Below are positions 35,195-44,826 of a DNA stretch of 64,000 nt, one piece after another. The DNA is taken from positions 3,596,001 to 3,660,000 of the forward strand of contig JACAAK010000004.1 in NCBI GenBank assembly GCA_025093985.1, in the 5' to 3' direction. Source of the stretch: Calvatia gigantea (taxonomy: Eukaryota > Basidiomycota > Agaricomycetes > Agaricales > Lycoperdaceae). The notes beneath the pieces were generated by a model. It saw only the letters and a list, made by a program, of their open reading frames with translations. It was not told where the DNA came from and did not search any database. A program made the translations under genes and the position numbers. Each line of letters opens with the position of its first letter. Position 1 is the stretch's first letter.

Positions 35195-35890
35195 ACATCA
35201 TTGCGAGCCCTCCTCTTCGGAGTCGATGGGAAAAACACAAAGGATATGACATTCCTTTCCGCCTTCTTACGAAGACGCTTGGATAAAAATCTTAGGTTAA
35301 GAAATATTCCTTTCCGCCACAGTCGCTGGAAAAATATATTCATAGGACTTTCAACTGTTCCTATCGCCTCTCGCGAGTCGCTGATAAAACAACTGGGGAG
35401 TTATCCCCGCCGACGTCTCAAGATGAGCGCCTTGGGCAAAAATAACATTAGGGAATTATTCCTTCCTCCTCTAATGAGCTGTAGGAGAAAATATTATAAG
35501 GTTTATGCTTTTACCTTTCCACCTCTTACGAGTTGTTGGATAAAATAAATCAGGAACATATTCCTTCATACTCGCTCAAGAGTCGACTGTAAAAATATGG
35601 CAGGAACTTATTCCTTTCGCAAGATAAAAATAAGATAGGGTTTAACGATCCTTTCTCTCTTTTACAAGATTGAGGAAAAACTTCATAGGTTTTGAATGTA
35701 ACCTTCCGCCTCTTCGTGAGTCTACGGTAAAACATCTACATGGAATTTATCCATCCGCCTCAATTTGAGAGTCCGGAAAAATATACGGGGTCAATTTCAA
35801 GATCCTTCCACCTCTCCGGAGTTGTATGGAAAAACAAATAAGGGACTTAATTGTTCCTCCCTCCTTTTCGGAGTTGATGGGAAATAACAA
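35195..35890 (+). repeat. degenerate tandem repeat, unit about 60-70 bp
   Basis: About ten units share a core of TTCCTTTCCGCCTC..., a CGAGTCG or GGAGTTG part, GGAAAAA and an ATAGGAACTT-like end. Units vary in length and spacing. The array lies inside the non-autonomous LTR element, in place of the reverse-transcriptase region. Confidence 0.65.
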
Positions 35891-36594
35891 AAAGTGTGTA
35901 TGCATTCCTTGGGACTGAATCCTTAATCCGCATCGGCCGAAATGCCTTTTGCATGGAGGAAAATTGCATGAGACCACTTCCATTTGCGAATCCATTAATT
36001 TGGAATTTGTTCGAGTCAAATCAGAACAAGGCTTGTAGCATCATTGCTTCGCTGGCTCATAGGACTGCCGCGGTTGATTGATCTACATAACCGCAAAGTG
36101 ACGGCCTTGGTTACGCTGGCTTAGTACTGCCGCTTTCCTGATCTCACAATAATCGCATGCTGAATAAGCAAAAATGGTTTTCGTATTTCGCACCTACGCG
36201 GAAAAACAGACTTGTTGAACGCTTCGAAAGAATTGCCGTTTACAATTTCTGGAGGAGCCTCTTTAGGCTTTCCTACTCCTTACTCTTAGACGAAAGTCGC
36301 AGCGAGTTAGTCGCGGGAGTTTAAAAGTTGAGTTAAAGGATATTTGATAGCTCAAAGCAATTGTCGTTGCGTCCTTTATGGCCATCATAGCAAACGCTAG
36401 CATCAATTCCTCTCTGCTACAGGAATGCTTTTCCAACTTTCAAAAGCTGGGTTAATTCCGCATGATTGTTGATGACTCCGACATTTGATGTTCGGCACTG
36501 CCGCTCTTTTGTTGAAGATTCCAATGTCTAAGTCTGGTTTCAATACCGCTAGATTATTGAAGCGTTAATCTTCCCCCCTTCAAGTGAGGAGGAG

Positions 36595-37140
36595 TGTTGA
36601 ATCTCGCTCCATACCACTACGTTGGTTCAGTCTATTTATAGCTGAAACGGGGTTCGAGTATTTCACCTTCAGAGGGTCGATAATAACGGACCATCACGGA
36701 CTACGTACGCAGTAGTTGTACCGCCCTTTAGGTAGTCGGTTATACCCTCCGCATGGAACCTTCTAGTACATGCGTCGTACACAGTATGCTCTACTTATGC
36801 TACTGGTAGTTAGACCTCACCCGTATAAGGGTTTAGAGTGCACAGACCAGGGATATTAGTATATATACCCTTATGTAGCATTGTAGTATGTAGACGCTTT
36901 ATGCGATGCCCTTCGGGGTAAGACACTATGTCTTCTCTCCTCTACGCTAGCTTCTTTAAGCATCGCTTCCCTTCTCCTCAAGACTCTCTGAGTACGCTGG
37001 TATAAGCAGGACTATGTCCGCTGCCATGCGCCTCTCCTACTGGACCGTCTCCCGGATGAATACGACTACCCTCCACCGCTGACGCCTACATGCTTAAGTA
37101 GTGTGAACTTATATTGGGATGTCTACTCGTTCTCTCAACA
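36595..37140 (+). repeat. 3' LTR of the non-autonomous element
   Basis: 546 bp, same length as the 5' copy; differences seen are G/A in CTCC(G/A)TACC and A/G in TAC(A/G)CAG. Followed by target duplication CTAAT (37141-37145). Confidence 0.92.
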
Positions 37141-37665
37141 CTAATGACGCGTAATTCATCCCCTCTACACATAACGAAATCATAACCATTACAGTCGCAA
37201 TGAGAGACGTGTACGGATTAGGGAGAGGGGGTCTCACAAAACAGCTGGAGAATGGTACGTAATTTTCAAAACTTGCGAGACGCTCAAAGCGATGTCCCCA
37301 GTGGCATTCATGCTCAACGCGGTGAGCGCCAGAGATGAGCAGCTGGTAATCGTGTATCAGAGTCATCACCGGATAGCGCGGTGAGAAAAATGAGCACAGA
37401 TCAATGAGGAAAGCTGAGCATCCTCCGTGAATAATTCCACCACCATTCAATATATCCAACATTCCAATCCCATGGTGAGTATAACCACCGGGCTAATTAT
37501 ATCCCACTCGCCTTCCTTCACAATGATCTCCGCAACCACCTTCGCCTCCACTTTTTCTGGCTCTTCCGACTTCTCATTCAACCAGACCTCTCGACACAGC
37601 AGCCTCTTCGTAATCGCATCGCCGAACAACTGGTAGTTGAAATCCTCCGTCCTGAATGTGCGGGT

Positions 37666-38073
37666 TGTTAAGACGAGTACACCACGGTAGCTCTACGCTA
37701 GTGGCGGAGGGGAGTCGTACTCACTGGGCTTGTTGAGATATTGATTGTAGACCGTTGCTAGTGGATATCTTAGCGGTATGATGAAGAAGAGTAGACTGGA
37801 TTGTCTAAAGAATGTATGCATACTACATAGGTCTTATATATCTAATGTCTCTGGTCTGTGCGCCGTTCTACCTAATACAGGTGAGGTCTTATCTGCCAGT
37901 AGCATATACAGAGCATACTGCGTACAGTGTTCTATTTAATAGACCATGACCAGCAACCTAGAGTGCGGTCTAGTACATTGTTCGTTATCTCTCTTCAAGA
38001 GTGAAGTACTCAAGAATCCGTTTCAGCTATAAATAGACTGAACCAACGTAGTGGTACGGATCGAGATTCAACA
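37666..38073 (-). repeat. 3' LTR of the copia element
   Basis: 408 bp, left end of the insertion. On the minus strand it starts TGTTGAATCTCGATCC and ends CTTAACA. The purine tract lies just beside it at 38074-38087. Confidence 0.93.
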
Positions 38074-38087
38074 CTCCTCCTCACTTG
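38074..38087 (-). other. polypurine tract
   Basis: On the minus strand CAAGTGAGGAGGAG abuts the 3' LTR; the identical sequence abuts the 3' LTR of the other element (36581-36594). Expected primer for plus-strand DNA synthesis. Confidence 0.7.
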
Positions 38088-38098
38088 AAGGAGGGAGA

Positions 38099-39220
38099 TT
38101 AACGTTTTATCGATCGAGCGGCTTTATCCCATGCTTCGATATCGGAACCGAAAATCAGTCCTAATTCAGGGCGGAAGAGATTGATTTTGGTTACGCCAAG
38201 ATTCTTTGTAAAGATATCGGCGGGATTGTCTTGTGATGACACATCACCAATAACAATAATACCTTCCTCGACTAATTCTCGCACGTAGTGGTAATGAATA
38301 TCCATGTGCTTCGATCGTTTTTCAACAATGGGATTTTCAGTCCAGAATTTGGACCCATCGTTGTCACCGTAGAGAATAGGAGTTGGGTGCTCAATATTGA
38401 GCTCCTCCAGAAGCTGTGACAGCCATTTCACTTGTCGTGAAGCGTCAGACAGTTCTTTATATTCCGCCTCAGTGGACGATAGTGAAACCGTCTTTTGTCG
38501 CCGCGAAGTCCAAGTGACAGCACCAGACGCGATCATACAAATGTTTCCCAAAACAGATCGGCGGGTTTCTGTATCTTGAGCCCAGTCCGAGTCGCTGAGA
38601 CATTCCAGCGTCACCGCGGATTTCCCAGTATCGCCTTCATATTTCAATGCATAGTTCCTTGTCATAGACAAGTACTTTAATACATGAATTCCAGCGCGAT
38701 AGTGCTCAGGAGCGGGGTTAGCGGCATGTTGTGCCAGCTTAACTACGGCAAAGGCTATGTCGGGCCTAGTACCGATCATCAAGTACATTAAAGATCCAAC
38801 CAATTGTTGGTACTTTTGACGGAAGGGGTGCGATGCAGTTTCCTTGTTCGTTACGAACTGGAAGCCGGCTGGTAATGGTGTTTTAGCCACGGCAGATTGT
38901 GGAACCTGGAAGCGCTGCAAGATCTTATCCAGGTATTTCACCTGTTGGATGAAGATTTGACGCTTGGAGCGATTCCTCGAGATTTTCATCCCAAGGAATT
39001 CTTCACAGGGACCGTGATCTCTGCATTCCCACTTTTTCGTGAACTTTCCCTTCAACTCTTTGAGGAGGGGGGAGTCTTTCTTTCCCAAGAAATTCACGTC
39101 ATCAACGTAAACAATGGCTACTACAAGCTCTTTCGTTTTCGGATGTCGGTGAAAGTATACAGCGTAGTCGGATTTGCAGCGGGTAAATCCCAGCTCAATC
39201 ATTGATTGATGCAATTCTTT
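38099..39220 (-). pseudogene. copia reverse transcriptase end and RNase H
   Basis: Same register as the upstream RT piece. It contains the polymerase box V-Y-V-D-D-V, then the RNase H domain with S-D-S-D-W-A-Q-D, S-S-T-E-A-E-Y-K-E-L and the terminal D-N-P-A-D-I-F-T-K. The stop is 25 bp from the 3' LTR. The domain is intact within itself but cut off from the rest by the TAG. Confidence 0.9.
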
Positions 39221-40855
39221 CTACCACTGGCGACCGGCTTGTTTAAGGCCGTAAATCGCTCGTCTAAGTCTCCATACTTTTCCTTCCTGCCCGGGAAGTC
39301 GAAACCCTTCGGGCTGTTCCATGTATATTTCCTCATCCAGTTTGCCATATAAATAGGCAGTTTTTACGTCAACGCTATGCATATCCCAATCGTGGATTGC
39401 GGCGAGTGCGAAGCTTACGCGCGCAGACTCGTAGCGGACAACTGGTGAGAAAAGCTCGTTGTAGTCGATGCCTTCAATCTGCGAGAAACCCTTCGCAACT
39501 AGGCGAGCTCGCAGGCGGCCATCAGACTTCTCGAGAAATACCCAACGGTTTTTAACCGTCCTCCTTCCTTTCGGAAGATCTACCAGTTCATATACTCCGC
39601 GTTTCTTCAACGCTTCGAGTTCCTCGATACACGCTGCCATCCATTTTGCCTTTACAGGCTCAGGAAGTTTAAGCATGTCACGGAAGGTTTCAGGTTCTCC
39701 GTGTGCGGTATTGTGTACCGTCTGTATCAAGAAATCGATCAATTTTACTCCTCCCTCAGCGACAAGCCTTTCAATGTCCATGTCGTTTACATCGTGAGAT
39801 GTTGGATCATTATTTTCAGGCATAGGCGGCAGTTCCGGACGTGGAGGGAGCTGAAATGGAGGCATATCAAAGGGTCGTGGCGGGTACCGCTCAGCACGAA
39901 CTCTTTGCCTCACATATTCAGGATGGTTAGTCCTTGCTCTTCGCTCACGAATTACTTCGTCCGAAGGGGCATCGGCGCGTACGCGCTGCCTTTGCCTCTG
40001 CTGCTCTTGTCGGTGAGTCCGATCTATTTCTCTTTCAATCGAAATTGGATGCCTATTCTCTCCATATGTATTACCTGGTCTGACAGGAGGCCTGCCTTGT
40101 CGTTCTGAACGACGCGGCTCTACCTGATCAGAACCAACAGCGCGACGTTTGGGAACAGGGATTGGGAATTCTGGATTCTCAGTATCCCATACATCTCTGT
40201 CCACATGCCAATTATCACGTACATCAGGCTCCTCCTCAACGGCCGTTCCACGCGAAGGTGGCGACTCAGGTGGGGGAACCCAAGGTGGCGTATTGCCAGG
40301 TGATGGCCGTCGTGAATTAATGCTATCTGGCGGAGTAGAATCTCGCCGGGGTAATGGAGGTGTAGGCGGAGAATATTTCGGTTTATATGGTGGAGAAACT
40401 GGGGGTAGTTTTACTGGCTGATCAGGTGGAGGTGGAACAATTCCTGCGTCATCCGAAGATGGCGGAATAGGTGGTTCATCCGATAATCCTGGTCTAGGCA
40501 GATTTCTCTCTCCTCCGTGATTAGGCCGGTTACTGCTATCCGGCACTGAATCGGGGCATTTTGGGAAATATCCCTCGTCGAACAAGGCGTTTGGTGATAT
40601 AAAGATCACGTTGCCTGCCGTGTGCCGCATAAAGACGTAATTTTTACTGCCTTTGTATCCAAGAAAGATCATCATCTCGGATTTTGCGGACAATTTGTTT
40701 GGGCGGATCTCATCGGGTAGATATACATACGCGCCGCATCCAAACACACGGATATGGGACAAATTTGGCTTTTCCCTCGAATAACACTCAAAAGGTGTCT
40801 TCCACTGCAAACGCTGGACTGGTGTGCGATTATATAAATGCACAGCTGTATTCAA
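39221..40855 (-). pseudogene. copia integrase C-terminus and reverse transcriptase
   Basis: It begins with the end of the integrase core (N-T-A-V-H-L-Y-N-R-T-P), then F-G-C-G-A-Y-V-Y. A Pro-rich linker follows, then the reverse transcriptase start G-V-Y-E-L-V-D-L-P-K-G-R and V-D-V-K-T-A-Y-L-Y-G with its first catalytic Asp. The frame is interrupted at 39221-39223 by TAG after Q-A-G-R-Q-W and resumes in the same register. Confidence 0.9.
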
Positions 40856-40937
40856 CGCAAATTCCCACCACGAGTCAGGTAAACATGCCTGTAGCCTTAT
40901 ACATAGCTTGGGCTTTCTCGTGTAGGGTGCGGTTCAG

Positions 40938-43001
40938 TCACTCTGCTCTCCCATTTTGCTGATGTGCATAGGGAGCAGTGGTTTCGTGGGTAATTCCACG
41001 CGCCACGAGTCCTGCCAATAACCTTTCATTGACATATTCTCCTCCATTATCGGTGCGAAGTCGTTTGACGCGCATCCCGGAGAGGTTCTCTAACGCACTG
41101 ATTAGCTGAATTAGCTTCTCAGAAGCCTCAGACTTCTTTCGAAGGAGGACTATATGTGCGTGAGAGGAAAAGTCATCAAGGAACGTCATTGCCCATTTAT
41201 ATTTATGGTAGCTAATGACGGGCAGTTCCAGCAAGTCTGAGTGACATAGCTCAAAGACTGCGGTGGCTCGCTTGGAGTTAATCGGGAAGGGGTTATTATG
41301 CATTTTCCCCTTGGCACAGCCGTCGCAAATGCCTTTCCAAGTAGATGGTGCGGGAATTGACGCGATGCCCTCAACGTGCTTTGAAAGCTCGGAGAGCGCG
41401 CGATCCGAAGGATGTCCCATTCGACGATGCCAATCGATATAATCAAGTTGGCGTAAAGTCAACGCTACTGGTTTCTCCTTGCTATTTTGCAAGACATACG
41501 TGTGCACCGTATGTACGTTGTTTTTAAACAAACGATGAGGCCAGGCGGATAATACAGCTCCTCCTGATTTATCACGGATGGTGGTCCCTTTAACGGTTGC
41601 CTCTAAAACATAGCCGTTCCGAAGAATCTGGCCTGAGGACATTAACCGTTCTGTGATTTCTTTGATGTAAAAGACCGGCGCAATACATGAAGTAGCGCTC
41701 CTGGACTTTCCCTTGTCTGACACGTCATGCTGGAAAATCACAGACCCTCGTCCAGTCATTTCATAAATCCGGTTGCCAGCGGCTTGTATAAGCCCGAAAT
41801 GGCCCATCTTAACCTCTGCAAAATCAGAGAGATAACCGGTGACATGGTACGATGCTCCAGAATCGAGGAGCCAGTCTGCATTATTCACAGAATGTTTGTT
41901 CCCTTCTTCTCGACACTTTTGGCACTGAGACAAATCACAAATGTGATATGTAATGATCTGATTAAGATCCTCGTGCTCTTCGTGGAGTTCTGACCTTAAC
42001 TTGTCTGAATACTCGTGATTATTCACGGTATATGTAGCGTTCATCTTACTTTCCAGCTTAGTGATACCAGCGGAATAAGCAGAAGGGGAAGCGCCTTGGG
42101 CGCGCTTCCAGCATACATTGCAGGTTATAAAGTCTGTACAGCGGTGTCTACGACGAGTCCCTACAGGAGGTGGACGACGTGCTACATCTGCATAGGTGCC
42201 CCGCTCTCTTCGGCGGCCACCTGGTCGTCCCAACTCAACCTCGGAATCTCCAGGGCGTCCCGCTCCGAGGCGGACAGTCCCTGCGTCTGTATCGTTCCGT
42301 CCCATCCGTTGATGGGGCTGCACATCAGACTCTGCATCAGAACAAGAATAGTAGTCAGTTGAAGGTACTGACCCGCACCCTCCGTCGGAACCATAGTCGG
42401 TGTCCGAGTCGTTGTCATCTAAGACCGACTCGAGGACAGACTCGATTTCCTTCGGTGCCTGCTTCTTCTTGAGCGGCTTGGGTTTCTTGATAATCGCCGG
42501 CTTGTTATACACAGGGGCCGGCCACGCGATCACGTCTTCCTCCCTTGTGACGGTGGATGGATTATGATCGACATCCATTTCGTCAAAGCGCTTCCACATC
42601 TCCTCCGAACTCTCACCCGACGATGAAATTGAATCGAGACGTTTGTCCCAATTCTTCAAGGCGGTAACCTTGGCTTTCACCGAAGGTTTGCGACGAGCTT
42701 CGGGCTCGGGCGCAGTGATGCGCGACGCGAGCGGAGTGGCATTGCTGCCAGTGGCAGCGGAGTTAGATGCAACTGGAGGTTCTTTGGCTCGACGCGTTGC
42801 TTCTACAAGGGATCGGGTGGATGGTGGCGGCACAGTTTGTGCCTGCGACACGAAATCCACGTCCTGGATGTAACCGGAAGAGGTGGCGGCATTGCCTTGC
42901 GCACCTCCCTCCTTTCCCTTTCCTTTTCCTTTTCCTCGAGGGCGCCATCGGCATTTCTTCTCGCCGTCGCCTTCTCCTCCAGATGGCTTCTGCTGCTGCT
43001 G
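40938..43001 (-). pseudogene. copia protease and integrase region
   Basis: It continues the gag frame after the TAG codon. A long charged linker precedes the protease site W-L-L-D-S-G-A-S. The integrase zinc finger reads H-R-R-M-G-H-P ... C-D-G-C-A-K-G-K, followed by catalytic D in C-H-S-D-L-L and D-N-G-G-E-Y-V. The frame stops at TGA at 40938-40940 right after Q-Q-N-G-R-A-E, where copia elements have an Arg (CGA would need one C-to-T change). A one-base shift follows in the next about 60 bases, before W-W-E-F-A-L-N-T-A-V. Integration function is therefore lost in this copy. Confidence 0.88.
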
Positions 43002-43898
43002 CTACTGCTGCTGCTGCTGCTGGGGCTTTTTAGACCCCGAAGGTTGCTGCTGACCTTGCGGTCGCTGCTGTCCTCCTTGCTGCTGGCGCTGCTGCTGCTG
43101 CTGCTGCCCACCTCCCTGTCGTGGAGTAAAGCGCGCTCGTTGCGCATGGGCAGTCTGGTTGGAGGCGTAAGCGGCAATAATGCCGCTTCGGGCCTTATCC
43201 CACGTCAGCTCGTGGAGCGACGTGTTCGAGGTGAGGAGCGTCTGAGCTACGTGGCTCAAAGACGGGTGGAGGGAGTGGAGGAGGATCATCGTTTCGATCT
43301 CCGGGGCGATGCCACTATCCATGGCATCAAGCTGCCCGAAGATCTGCTGGAGCTCGCTCATCTTGAGCAAGGGATCACCACCGAGAGGGAGCTCAAACGT
43401 AATGGCGCGAATGAACTCGTTGTAGACCTGAGCTGGTCCAGGAAGGCCGTATTGGCCCTGCAACTGAGACCAGAGTGCGCGAGCATCCCGGGCGGAATGC
43501 TTTAACATGCTATTGGGGAGAGTTGCCTCAATCAACCCAAGGGCACGCATTCGGAGGTTGTTGGCCATACCAACACTGCGGCGCTCCTCAGCAGTCGCAG
43601 GAATTGGAGTTCCTGGTCGTGCGGGACGTGCCGGCGAAGTGCTAGTCGCCGGGATAGCAGGGTGCTCAGGCCCATAGGCCTGCTCGTATTGGACTGGCTC
43701 GTCCAAGGCTCCAGAGAAGTCCCATCCGGTCCAGGAGCAATCGTTTAAGGAAATGCACATAAGTGCAGACCGAAGGCGAAGCGACCAGATAGTGTAATTA
43801 CCCGTCCCGGTAAGGACGGGAAGCTGCCCGCTAGGGGTTTGAACAAAGCCCTGCGGAGCAGGGGCCGGTTTAGACATATCTAAGAATAGGGTAAACAT
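43002..43898 (-). CDS. copia gag polyprotein
   Basis: About 292 residues if started at M-S-K-P-A-P (43880). It holds a UBN2-like gag core: G-N-Y-T-I-W-S-L-R-L-R-S-A-L near the N-terminus, A-R-A-L-W-S-Q-L-Q-G-Q-Y-G in the middle and L-G-G-D-P-L-L-K-M-S-E-L. A long Gln-rich tail is coded by CAG/CAA runs. The frame is closed by TAG at 43002-43004, one base away from the CAG repeats around it, and stays open in the same register beyond it. No CCHC zinc knuckle is visible. It forms the particle shell for reverse transcription. Confidence 0.85.
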   Translation of the reverse strand: MFTLFLDMSKPAPAPQGFVQTPSGQLPVLTGTGNYTIWSLRLRSALMCISLNDCSWTGWDFSGALDEPVQYEQAYGPEHPAIPATSTSPARPARPGTPIPATAEERRSVGMANNLRMRALGLIEATLPNSMLKHSARDARALWSQLQGQYGLPGPAQVYNEFIRAITFELPLGGDPLLKMSELQQIFGQLDAMDSGIAPEIETMILLHSLHPSLSHVAQTLLTSNTSLHELTWDKARSGIIAAYASNQTAHAQRARFTPRQGGGQQQQQQRQQQGGQQRPQGQQQPSGSKKPQQQQQQ

Positions 43899-44060
43899 GC
43901 GTTAGCATCATGTAGGACTGCAGTGCGTGATGCACGCGTCGCAACATGGGGCAGACACAGGGATCAAATGGACCAAAGGACCACCGTCTCCCAGGTTGCG
44001 TACAACCGTAGCCTCCTACACTCTACCAGCGTCGCTAAACGCGGTCGGAGTGAGCGGCGG

Positions 44061-44075
44061 TCGGGGCCCATAACC
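44061..44075 (-). other. primer-binding-site candidate
   Basis: On the minus strand GGTTATGGGCCCCGA directly follows the 5' LTR. The same 15 bases follow the 5' LTR of the other element at 30968-30982, which supports a conserved priming site. The matching tRNA was not identified. Confidence 0.55.
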
Positions 44076-44483
44076 TGTTAAGACGAGTACACCACGGTAG
44101 CTCTACGCTAGTGGCGGAGGGGAGTCGTACTCACTGGGCTTGTTGAGATATTGATTGTAGACCGTTGCTAGTGGATATCTTAGCGGTATGATGAAGAAGA
44201 GTAGACTGGATTGTCTAAAGAATGTACGCATACTACATAGGTCTTATATATCTAATGTCTCTGGTCTGTGCGCCGTTCTACCTAATACAGGTGAGGTCTT
44301 ATCTGCCAGTAGCATATACAGAGCATACTGCGTACAGTGTTCTATTTAATAGACCATGACCAGCAACCTAGAGTGCGGTCTAGTACATTGTTCGTTATCT
44401 CTCTTCAAGAGTGAAGTACTCAAGAATCCGTTTCAGCTATAAATAGACTGAACCAACGTAGTGGTACGGATCGAGATTCAACA
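44076..44483 (-). repeat. 5' LTR of the copia element
   Basis: 408 bp, right end of the insertion, one difference from the 3' copy. It carries the CTATTTATAG motif near its start, a candidate TATA box for the transcript. Confidence 0.93.
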
Positions 44484-44578
44484 CGGGTAAATGCTAAAAG
44501 GTCGGCTGCTATGTGCTTGATCTCAGTTGAAGCGTTGCCCCGAATGAATGAAATGTCTGTGATGTCCTCAGATGCCAT

Positions 44579-44826
44579 AATTTAGGGGAACTGAAAGAGT
44601 AAGGAGAGGAAGGGAATGTACACCGAATGTACACCAAATTTATTCCGTGGATATTCATATGGATGGACCTGGGGTAATTTCAAATTTATTTTGGGCAATC
44701 GGATATCACAAAATACCACTGGCTGCGATCAGGGACCGATCACGTGGCGATCAATCAACAAGGACTGGCACTGCCCAATCACAGAAGCGCAACGGAGCAT
44801 GAATCAAATAAGCTCAAGTTGCCAGC
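44579..44826. other. intergenic, divergent promoters
   Basis: This gap lies between the start of broken thioesterase copy 4 (-) and the AlkB-like gene (+). It is presumably a shared promoter area. No gene is seen. Confidence 0.4.

Larger units (their letters stand above)
30422..37140 (+). mobile_element. non-autonomous LTR retrotransposon (copia-related)
   Basis: Two direct 546-bp LTRs start TGTTGAATC and end CTCAACA, differ at only about two positions, and are flanked by CTAAT on both sides. A primer-binding-like GGTTATGGGCCCCGA follows the left LTR, and the purine tract CAAGTGAGGAGGAG precedes the right LTR. The 5.6-kb interior has no long open frame, only decayed copia-like stretches and a tandem repeat. 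Young insertion, old interior: the element was probably mobilised in trans. LTR edges, priming site and leader are shared with the gag-pol element at 37666-44483. Confidence 0.9.
37666..44483 (-). mobile_element. Ty1/copia LTR retrotransposon with inactivated gag-pol
   Basis: The 6818-bp element is on the minus strand. LTRs of 408 bp at both ends differ at one site (GTATGC / GTACGC). The target duplication is CGGGT (37661-37665 and 44484-44488). Gene order from the 5' LTR is gag, protease, integrase, reverse transcriptase, RNase H, which is the copia order. Coding is broken by three nonsense codons and a one-base frameshift. It sits inside thioesterase copy 4, 525 bp from the other LTR element. 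Confidence 0.95.
30259..44578 (-). pseudogene. thioesterase copy 4, split in three by two LTR retrotransposons
   Basis: Three host pieces on the minus strand belong to one gene. The 5' piece, 44578-44489, starts M-A-S-E-D-I and has I-R-G-N-A-S-T-E-I-K-H-I, like copy 3. The middle piece, 37660-37141, has N-G-G-G-I-I-H-G-G-C-S-A-F-L-I-D and K-V-E-A-K-V-V-A-E-I. The 3' piece, 30421-30259, has A-R-T-E and, after a splice, I-W-S-L-T-H-H-R-L-V-A-P-G; its stop is at 30259-30261. The inserts carry exact 5-bp target duplications, CGGGT and CTAAT. The first intron is also damaged: the donor reads GCGAGT, and the acceptor position reads TTGG where copies 1 and 2 have TTAG. The gene cannot make a normal product now. 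Confidence 0.85.

Noticed and set aside
42837..43505. 222-codon Leu-rich plus-strand frame
   Set aside because: It is antisense to gag and its CAG/CTG runs; the gag reading has domain support.
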